A stretch of DNA of 6,302 nucleotides, taken from Gemmatimonadota bacterium (GTDB taxonomy: Bacteria > Gemmatimonadota > Gemmatimonadetes > Gemmatimonadales > Gemmatimonadaceae). The notes beneath the pieces were generated by a model. It saw only the letters and a program-made list of their open reading frames with translations, ran no database searches and had not been told where the DNA came from. The stretch's first letter is position 1; each line of letters starts with the position of its first letter. The stretch spans positions 1-6,302 of the forward strand of contig JARIET010000172.1 in NCBI GenBank assembly GCA_031127185.1, given 5' to 3'. The position numbers were made by a program, and so were the translations under genes. Below, in pieces: positions 1 to 5,298 of the stretch.

Positions 1-1073
1 ATCGTGAGATATCCGTACGGCGCGTGCCGAAGATGCAGGGTGATCCGCACCCGCTCGTTCGTGACCTGCTCCCAGGTCACATCCCGAATGGAAGGGTCGT
101 TCGTCGGCTGGTTGATGATGTCGATATTGCTTGCCGCGTCGTAGAGCGTGAGAACGAGCGCTTCGGAATGCTGTTCCACAAGAAACGGCACGCGCGACGC
201 AATCGGGATGCGCAGGTCGGTCCATCGATCGCCGTTGGCGGCGGCAATCACGCGCGCACCGGCGACCGTGCGGCGTCCGTTTGATGTTCGATCGGAGACC
301 TTCGTGTATTTCGACTCGACCCAGACGTCGAGCGCTGAATCGAGGCGCACGCGCGTCCATCCGTTTCGTTCGCCGGTAACCTGAACGATCGTTCCAACGT
401 GCAGGAACCACTTGTACGTGCCCGCCTGCGTCGGTCGGGCGATGGCGACGAAATCGGTGTCGCTCCTGGCTTCCTCATTCGCGTTGAGAAGTTCCACGAA
501 CTTGGGCTGGTCAGGAACGACAAGCGGGACAGGCGTCGCCGCTGGCACAGGGCGTGGGCGCGCAACCTCTAGGGTGCTGCGCACCGTGTCTGCAGCGCGC
601 CCGGCGACCATGTCGTACTTCGGCGCATCGCCGGCCGGGAATGGCAGCCATGCGAGAAACGACCCGTTCGGGTTCACGGGGACGGTATCGCCGTTGATCG
701 TCAGCTTGGCGGCTCCGCTCCCCACTGATCCGAGGAGAAACGTCGAATCCCTGACTGAGATCACCTGCCGGGGGCGCGGATAGATGACCCGAATGCTCAG
801 CGTGGAATCGACATACGTGAATGGGGAACTGCGGGACGGGGGGGGACTTGCGGGGAAGAGCAACTTCCCTTCGGACGATAGGCGGCCCTCCGCCGGGGTG
901 AACAACTGCTCCGGACGGGGGATGGGCTGGGAGGGGCGCGTGTCCGACGGGCGCGTGTCGGGGCTGGGCCCGCGATCGGGCGACGCCGACGGAGCACCCG
1001 AAACCTGACCCGCCGGCACGCTGGCGCAGCCGGCGGAGAGGGCCAGTGCGGCGTTTCGAAGGATTATCCGCAT
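1..1073 (-). CDS. Probable N-acetylmuramoyl-L-alanine amidase, N-terminal part (partial, runs off left edge)
   Basis: An open frame of 357 codons without a stop continues past the left edge. The start of the protein has a short hydrophobic stretch followed by L-S-A-G-C (Cys16), a plausible but not ideal lipobox, so export and lipid anchoring are likely. Residues about 25-85 are a Pro/Ser-rich linker. Residues about 84-170 look like a beta-rich Ig-like domain ('RVIYP', 'RDSTFLLGSVG', 'LTINGDTVPVNPNGSF'). Residues about 198-260 resemble a bacterial SH3 domain ('GTIVQVTGERNGWTRVRL'). Residues about 280-357 resemble an AMIN peptidoglycan-targeting domain ('VPFLVEQHSEALVLTLYDA', 'HLRHAPYGYLT'). 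This order fits cell-wall amidases that carry a C-terminal Amidase_3 domain, but that domain would lie outside the window, so the activity is inferred. The ATG at 1073 lacks a clear Shine-Dalgarno; in-frame GTG at 1118 and TTG at 1082 are alternatives. It is divergent from the phosphorylation cassette. Confidence 0.6.
   Translation of the reverse strand, partial: MRIILRNAALALSAGCASVPAGQVSGAPSASPDRGPSPDTRPSDTRPSQPIPRPEQLFTPAEGRLSSEGKLLFPASPPPSRSSPFTYVDSTLSIRVIYPRPRQVISVRDSTFLLGSVGSGAAKLTINGDTVPVNPNGSFLAWLPFPAGDAPKYDMVAGRAADTVRSTLEVARPRPVPAATPVPLVVPDQPKFVELLNANEEARSDTDFVAIARPTQAGTYKWFLHVGTIVQVTGERNGWTRVRLDSALDVWVESKYTKVSDRTSNGRRTVAGARVIAAANGDRWTDLRIPIASRVPFLVEQHSEALVLTLYDAASNIDIINQPTNDPSIRDVTWEQVTNERVRITLHLRHAPYGYLT
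934..959. repeat. Short tandem repeat in the Pro/Ser-rich linker
   Basis: The 11-base word GGGCGCGTGTC occurs at 934-944 and again at 949-959, with a 15-base period. On the minus strand it encodes two copies of D-T-R-P-S (residues 39-48) in the disordered linker of the amidase-like protein. The period is a multiple of three, so gain or loss of a unit would change linker length without breaking the frame. It is probably a simple in-frame duplication. Confidence 0.6.
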
Positions 1074-1096
1074 CGCGGGCAAGGTTAGGGTCTGGT

Positions 1097-1131
1097 TTGA
1101 CTGGCCGCCAGCCGACACTACAACCTATAAT
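1097..1131 (+). promoter_or_regulatory. Candidate sigma70-type promoter for the adaptor-kinase operon
   Basis: An exact TATAAT lies at 1126-1131 in the AT-richest part of the divergent intergenic region. A TTGACT, one mismatch from the -35 consensus, lies at 1097-1102, but it is 23 bases from TATAAT, which is too far for a standard pair. TACAAC at 1119-1124 gives a normal 16-base spacing with TTGACT. Either arrangement would start transcription about 50-60 bases before the GTG at 1188. On the opposite strand the same core reads TATAGG (1129 down to 1124), with only a poor -35 (GTGCAA at 1152 down to 1147, 17-base spacing), and could serve the divergent amidase-like gene. This is sequence pattern only. 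Confidence 0.4.
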
Positions 1132-1149
1132 TGGCGACCGAGGAGTTTG

Positions 1150-1165
1150 CACGGGAACACCCGTG
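1150..1165. promoter_or_regulatory. Perfect inverted repeat in the 5' leader (operator or RNA hairpin)
   Basis: CACGGG (1150-1155) and CCCGTG (1160-1165) are exact inverted complements around the loop AACA. The element lies downstream of the TATAAT box and ends 12 bases before the GGAG Shine-Dalgarno of the adaptor gene. It could be a protein-binding operator or a leader RNA hairpin. There is no U-tract after it, so it does not look like an intrinsic terminator. Confidence 0.45.
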
Positions 1166-1177
1166 AATGACGCTGGC

Positions 1178-1181
1178 GGAG
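1178..1181 (+). promoter_or_regulatory. Ribosome binding site that decides the adaptor start
   Basis: GGAG sits 6 bases before the GTG at 1188. The in-frame ATG at 1167, seven codons upstream, has only GAGGAG at 1140-1145, about 21 bases away, and the hairpin at 1150-1165 lies between them. The spacing therefore favours GTG 1188. The protein would then begin M-N-S-C-G-F-C, with the first zinc ribbon at the very N-terminus, as is usual for such ribbons. Confidence 0.6.
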
Positions 1182-1187
1182 CGCCCA

Positions 1188-2303
1188 GTGAATAGCTGTG
1201 GTTTTTGCGGCCGGGACAATGAAGAGCAATCCAAGTTCTGCATCGACTGTGGCAAGCCGGTCGTGGCGGGCGGTGCACGCGTCATCTCCGTGGCTGCGGT
1301 GCTCGGCAAGGGCGCGGCCGATCCAAGTGTGGCAGAGCGTGGTTCGCAGGCCCGCGGCGCTGCTGCTTCGGCCGCTGCAGGTGGAGCGGGTTCAACCAGA
1401 CCGAAAGGAGGCGCCTTGAGGGCCTGCCCAGGATGTAGCGCGATGATCGACCCCGCGCTGCCCTTCTGTCCGCAGTGCGGCGTCCGCGCAACTCCGCACA
1501 CCGGCACCGGCTCGGGTTCGAACTGCACCAGCTGCGGCAATTCGGTTCAAATGGGCGTGGACAAGTTCTGCGCGAAATGCGGCGCGCGCGTCGCGACCGC
1601 CAACGAGGCGCCACCCAAGCCAAAAACCGCAGTCTTCACCGCGAAAGGCACCGGCACATCGACTCCGAAGATCGCTATCATCGACGACGCGGGCGCGGTA
1701 AAGCAGACCATCACCATCGACCACGCCGAGACGTCGATCGGGCGCATTGATGGCGACATGCGCTTCCCGTCGGATCCGTATCTCTCGCCGATGCACGCGC
1801 AGTTTTCGTTCCGCGACGGGCAGCTTTTCATACGCGACCTTGGTTCGCGCAACGGCACGTGGCTATTCATTGACACCCCGTACCGACTGCAGGATGGCGA
1901 CACCATCCTCATTGGGTCGCAGATTCTCAGGTTTCGGCGCCTCGGGTACCCCGGGCCACATCCACCGGAAGCCGATCAAACGCGGCGGCTGGGTTCACTT
2001 ACACCGAATGCCGACGTCGCACTGCTGGCGCAGCTCCGCGCCGACGGCTCTGCGCGTGATACCTGCCACCTGTCGCCGGGCCGGACCATCAAGATCGGGC
2101 GTGAAGAGGGCGACTGGGTGTTTCCATTCGACCAGACGATGAGCGGCAGGCACGCCGAAATTCGCGGCGAGGATCTGGAGTTCATCGTGATCGACGACGG
2201 GAGCCGCAACGGCATTGCCGTGAGCGTGCGCGGCGAGCGGCCGGTGAAACCCGGACAGAAACTGCTGATGGGTGACCAAACGATGCGCGTGGAGAGCCTG
2301 TGA
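1188..2303 (+). CDS. Soluble adaptor with three zinc ribbons and two FHA domains
   Basis: A 371-residue protein from GTG 1188. Three CxxC...CxxC zinc ribbons have cysteines at 4/7/18/21, 80/83/94/97 and 113/116/128/131; the first and second are separated by an Ala/Gly-rich linker. Two FHA domains follow. FHA1 (about 158-251) has G185-R186, S200 and H203 of the SxxH motif, and S-R-N-G at 220-223. FHA2 (about 280-371) has G304-R305, S319 and H322, and S-R-N-G at 339-342. These are the conserved phospho-threonine contacts, so both domains look competent. No signal peptide or membrane segment is seen, so it should be cytoplasmic. No catalytic domain is present; a scaffold or reader role for phosphorylated partners is inferred. 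It overlaps the kinase gene by 4 bases (GTGA), which suggests translational coupling, and the kinase shares the zinc-ribbon type. An upstream ATG at 1167 would add seven residues but has a poor ribosome site. Confidence 0.88.
   Translation: MNSCGFCGRDNEEQSKFCIDCGKPVVAGGARVISVAAVLGKGAADPSVAERGSQARGAAASAAAGGAGSTRPKGGALRACPGCSAMIDPALPFCPQCGVRATPHTGTGSGSNCTSCGNSVQMGVDKFCAKCGARVATANEAPPKPKTAVFTAKGTGTSTPKIAIIDDAGAVKQTITIDHAETSIGRIDGDMRFPSDPYLSPMHAQFSFRDGQLFIRDLGSRNGTWLFIDTPYRLQDGDTILIGSQILRFRRLGYPGPHPPEADQTRRLGSLTPNADVALLAQLRADGSARDTCHLSPGRTIKIGREEGDWVFPFDQTMSGRHAEIRGEDLEFIVIDDGSRNGIAVSVRGERPVKPGQKLLMGDQTMRVESL
2291..2294 (+). promoter_or_regulatory. Ribosome binding site of the kinase gene inside the adaptor gene
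   Basis: GGAG lies 5 bases before the GTG at 2300, within the last codons of the adaptor gene. With the 4-base stop/start overlap it supports coupled translation of adaptor and kinase. Confidence 0.55.
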
Positions 2304-4006
2304 GCGAAGTAAAGACCTGCCCCACCTGCGGCACCGAGTATCCGCTCTCTGAGCGATTCTGTCCGAGGGACGGAACGGCGCTCCGCGGTTCCAATCCGAA
2401 TGCGGACCTCGTCGGCTCCATCGTCCACGAGAAGTTTCACGTAATGAAAAAACTCGGCGAAGGCGGTATGGGCGCCGTCTATCTCGCTGAGCATGTGAAG
2501 ATGGGGCGCAAGGTCGCGCTGAAGGTGATGAATCCCGGCATGCATCAGGACGCGGATGCCATCGCCCGCTTCAACCGCGAAGCAAAGAATGCGAGCCAGT
2601 TGAACCACCCCAACGTCTGCGCCATCTACGACTTTGGCGAGACGCCCGAGGGCATGATCTATCTCGCGATGGAATTCATCGAGGGATCGAGCCTGAGCGG
2701 CGTGATCGAGAAGAACGGCGCGCTCACGCCGGCCCGCGCCGCCAGCATCATCCATCAGGCCGCGGACGCACTGCAGGTGGCCCACGACTACGGCATCGTG
2801 CACCGCGACCTGAAGCCCGACAACATCATGATCGCCAGGGCTCGCGATGGCAGCGACATGGTGAAAGTCGTGGACTTCGGCATCGCCAAGGCAAGTTCCA
2901 GCGACGCACAAAAGGTCACAAAGACGGGCTTGGTGGTCGGTACGCCTGAATACATGAGCCCCGAGCAATTGGCTGGGGACAAGCTTGACGGCCGCAGCGA
3001 CATTTACTCGCTCGCGCTCGTGGCGTTCAACTGTCTCACGGGCACGCTTCCCTTCCCGAGCAACAGCGCGCAAGAAGCGATGATCATGCGGCTCACTGAC
3101 CAGCCGAAGACGCTGGCAGAGATGAAGCCCGATCGCACGTGGCCCGACGAGCTGCAGGCGGTGATGGACAAGGCGCTGGCGCGCGATGCTGCGGAGCGGT
3201 ACCAGAATGCGGCCGAGTTTGGACGGATGCTTTCGCGCGCGGTAGCGAACATGCCGCAGACCTTGATTGCCGAGGCGGGCACGCAGGTCATGGGCGCGGG
3301 TGCGGCGGTCGCGGCAGCAGCGGCGAAGACAGCCGCGGTGCCCAAGACCCGCATCGGCGGGCTGGCGGATCGTGGCGGCGCTGTGACGCCACCGGCTCCG
3401 GCGCCGGTCGTCGAGGCTCCGAAGAAGCGTGGACTGCCGATGCCGGTGATGGCTGCAGCGGCAACGATCATCATTGGAGTGGGCGGGTGGTTTGCGGCCA
3501 CTCAGATGGGCAAGGGCGGGAACGGGTCTGGTGGAGAGTCGACTGGAACGCAGACTCCCCAGGTGCAGACGCCCGCCCAGGGAGCGGTGACTCCCCCACC
3601 GGCAGGCAACCCCCAAATATCCGGTGCTAGTGGGACGGCCCCGATCAACAGCAGCAAAGGGGCCGTGCAGCCGCTTAGCACGCCAACCAATAAGGCACCC
3701 GCGCCTGCAGGCGGAACTAGCACGCCGACCGTCGACTACTCGGCTGAAATTTCGCGTTGGGAGCAGATCTTGGGCGATCCCGCCGCGACTACTGCACGCG
3801 CACGAGAGGCGGTCGGCGTCCTTGAGGGGGTCATCGACAACACATCTGGCCCGACGCGGGCCAGCGCCTATTACGTGCAGAGCATGGCCTACGCCGTGCT
3901 TAACGATGACAAAGCCTGTGGTGCCGCGCGAGCCGCGCTTTCGGGCGGGGTACAGGGCGCGCACCGGCGTGCCGCGCAGACATTTGTCGATGCGGCCTGC
4001 AAGTGA
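2300..4006 (+). CDS. Transmembrane eukaryotic-like Ser/Thr protein kinase with N-terminal zinc ribbon
   Basis: A 568-residue PknB-type kinase that should transfer phosphate from ATP to Ser/Thr. An N-terminal zinc ribbon has C7, C10 and C21, with D24 in place of the fourth Cys. The kinase domain (about 46-315) is intact: glycine loop G53-E-G-G-M-G58, catalytic K75, likely helix-C E94, H168-R-D170-L-K-P-D-N175, D192-F-G194, and activation segment G214-T-P-E-Y-M-S-P-E222 with T207, T209 and T215 as possible autophosphorylation sites. An Ala-rich juxtamembrane stretch leads to K375-K-R and one membrane helix (about 382-400), placing the kinase in the cytoplasm. Outside are a Thr/Pro/Gly-rich linker (about 403-475) and a helical, possibly TPR-like, end domain (about 476-568) with C540 and C567. 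There are no PASTA repeats, so it is not a muropeptide-binding PrkC/PknB sensor of the usual form. GTG 2300 is supported by GGAG at 2291 and the overlap with the adaptor gene. Confidence 0.95.
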   Translation: MSEVKTCPTCGTEYPLSERFCPRDGTALRGSNPNADLVGSIVHEKFHVMKKLGEGGMGAVYLAEHVKMGRKVALKVMNPGMHQDADAIARFNREAKNASQLNHPNVCAIYDFGETPEGMIYLAMEFIEGSSLSGVIEKNGALTPARAASIIHQAADALQVAHDYGIVHRDLKPDNIMIARARDGSDMVKVVDFGIAKASSSDAQKVTKTGLVVGTPEYMSPEQLAGDKLDGRSDIYSLALVAFNCLTGTLPFPSNSAQEAMIMRLTDQPKTLAEMKPDRTWPDELQAVMDKALARDAAERYQNAAEFGRMLSRAVANMPQTLIAEAGTQVMGAGAAVAAAAAKTAAVPKTRIGGLADRGGAVTPPAPAPVVEAPKKRGLPMPVMAAAATIIIGVGGWFAATQMGKGGNGSGGESTGTQTPQVQTPAQGAVTPPPAGNPQISGASGTAPINSSKGAVQPLSTPTNKAPAPAGGTSTPTVDYSAEISRWEQILGDPAATTARAREAVGVLEGVIDNTSGPTRASAYYVQSMAYAVLNDDKACGAARAALSGGVQGAHRRAAQTFVDAACK

Positions 4007-4116
4007 CCCACATCACCGTTCTTTCGCGATTCACCTGCTAGCTACTCGCCGCACCCCCGCGCTACTGTCATATTTCGTGACCGTGCACATCAACTGGCCA
4101 GCCAACTGATCTCGTC
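4007..4116 (+). other. Intergenic gap between kinase and phosphatase genes; weak promoter candidate
   Basis: The 110 bases hold no credible coding sequence and no hairpin followed by a T-run. The only promoter-like word is TGTCATATT at 4066-4074, an extended -10 (TG, one base, then CATATT, 4 of 6 matches) without a recognisable -35. It would give a leader of roughly 35 bases before GTG 4117. The gap is large compared with the other junctions in the cassette, so a second internal promoter is possible but not shown. Confidence 0.25.
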
Positions 4117-5289
4117 GTGACTGATTCGCAACAGAGCAGCGGCGAGATCATCGTCAACGTCTTCGGACGCACTGACGTCGGTCGCACGCGCGAGCACAAC
4201 GAAGACTGTTTCATCGTCGCCGACCTGACGACGGGGAACGCCACGCTGCAGCCTGAGGTTCGGTCGCACAAGCCCGGCGAACGCGGCTCGCTCTTCATGG
4301 TCGCCGACGGCATGGGCGGCGCCGCAGCGGGTGAAATCGCCAGCGCCATGGCCACCGAGGTCGTCCTCTCCGAGCTCGAGCTGCGCTGGCGGCATGCGCC
4401 AAACGCCACCGCCGATACGTTCGTGCGGGCGCTCAAGGCGGCCACCGAGGCAGCGAACGCCCGCATACACAAGTACGCTGCAGAGCATCCTGAGAATCGC
4501 GGTATGGGTACCACCGCGACCATCGCGGGCATTCTTGGTGAGACGCTGTTCCTGGCCCAGGTTGGCGACAGCCGCGGATACCTCGTCCGCAACGGCCACG
4601 CGATCCAGATCACGAAAGACCAATCGCTGATGCAGAAGCTCATTGAGGCGGGTGAGCTCACCGCCGAAGAAGCCGAAGTCAGCGAGCGCCGCAACATCAT
4701 CCTGCAGGCCTTGGGTCCGGAACCGATCGTGAAGGTGGACCTCACGACGCAGCAGGTGCGCCGCGGCGACACCCTGATCCTCTGCAGCGACGGCATGTCC
4801 GGGCAGATGCGGGCCAACGATATCGCGCGCATCGTCGGCGAAGACAGCGATCTGGTGGCCACCTGCCGCAAGCTGATCGATCTGGCCAACGAAAACGGCG
4901 GCCCGGACAACATCACGGTGATCGCCGCGCGATTCGAGGGCGAGGGGTTGCGCCCCGCCGACGCCGAGCAGCCTGAGCACAAGGTGTACGCCAGCGAATC
5001 GGACGCTCGTGCAACCGTGCCGGTGAGCGCGGCGTCGATCCCCGAGTTTGAGCCTGATGCGATCACGGCCGAAGTCGATGCCGTGACCGTACCTGTCCCA
5101 GCCGTTACAGCGCCCGCAGCCGACGCAACGCCGGCCACGCGCACTTCCGGCGGCGCCGCTGGTGCCTCGCCGGCGACCGCCGCCGCAGGTGAACGGCGTA
5201 TTCCGGTCGGCGTGCTCCGGATCATCTTCGGCTCAATCGCCGTCCTGCTGGCGCTCTACTGGATCCTGGTCATCGCCACGGACAAGTAG
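4117..5289 (+). CDS. PP2C-family Ser/Thr phosphatase with C-terminal membrane anchor
   Basis: A 390-residue metal-dependent phosphatase expected to remove phosphate from the kinase and its targets. The catalytic domain (about 12-275) shows the PP2C motifs in order: R25-E-H-N-E-D30, D64-G-M-G-G68, M130-G-T-T133, G150-D-S-R153, S224-D225-G226 and G261-G-P-D264-N265. D30, D64, D225 and D264 are the expected metal-binding acids, so activity is likely. The usual 'KDHS' is K-D-Q-S at 167-170. An Ala/Pro/Thr/Val-rich linker (about 276-360) leads to R360-R361 and one hydrophobic helix (about 364-386), with only four residues after it. This is a tail anchor that would hold the phosphatase on the cytoplasmic face near the membrane kinase. 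GTG 4117 has no evident Shine-Dalgarno, but the PP2C fold starts soon after it and no better in-frame start was seen. The next gene begins 9 bases after the stop. Confidence 0.94.
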   Translation: MTDSQQSSGEIIVNVFGRTDVGRTREHNEDCFIVADLTTGNATLQPEVRSHKPGERGSLFMVADGMGGAAAGEIASAMATEVVLSELELRWRHAPNATADTFVRALKAATEAANARIHKYAAEHPENRGMGTTATIAGILGETLFLAQVGDSRGYLVRNGHAIQITKDQSLMQKLIEAGELTAEEAEVSERRNIILQALGPEPIVKVDLTTQQVRRGDTLILCSDGMSGQMRANDIARIVGEDSDLVATCRKLIDLANENGGPDNITVIAARFEGEGLRPADAEQPEHKVYASESDARATVPVSAASIPEFEPDAITAEVDAVTVPVPAVTAPAADATPATRTSGGAAGASPATAAAGERRIPVGVLRIIFGSIAVLLALYWILVIATDK

Positions 5290-5298
5290 CGACATCGC

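Noticed and set aside
24..783. Plus-strand short open frames in the first 800 bases (such as 24-284 and 412-783)
   Set aside because: They oppose the continuous minus-strand frame and have no recognisable features or good ribosome sites.
1150..1165. Intrinsic terminator
   Set aside because: The stem is only 6 bp and has no T-run on either strand at the proper place; it also lies before a gene on the plus strand.
1167..1169. ATG start for the adaptor seven codons upstream of GTG 1188
   Set aside because: Its nearest purine-rich site is about 21 bases away and separated by a hairpin, while GTG 1188 has GGAG at 6-base spacing.
511..1278. Minus-strand open frame of 255 codons overlapping the left gene and the adaptor start
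   Set aside because: It is Pro/Arg/His-rich without domain similarity, crosses the promoter region, and lies in a different frame from the minus-strand frame that shows Ig-like, SH3-like and AMIN-like features.
1976..3964. Long antisense open frame (662 codons, minus strand) opposite the adaptor end and kinase
   Set aside because: Its translation is rich in Arg/His/Leu without recognisable domains, while the plus strand encodes a complete kinase with all motifs. High GC keeps antisense frames open.
4068..5225. Antisense open frame of 385 codons opposite the phosphatase gene, and an overlapping one at 4090-4980
   Set aside because: They show Ser/Arg/Ala- or His/Arg-rich composition and no motifs, and are fully covered by the intact PP2C gene.
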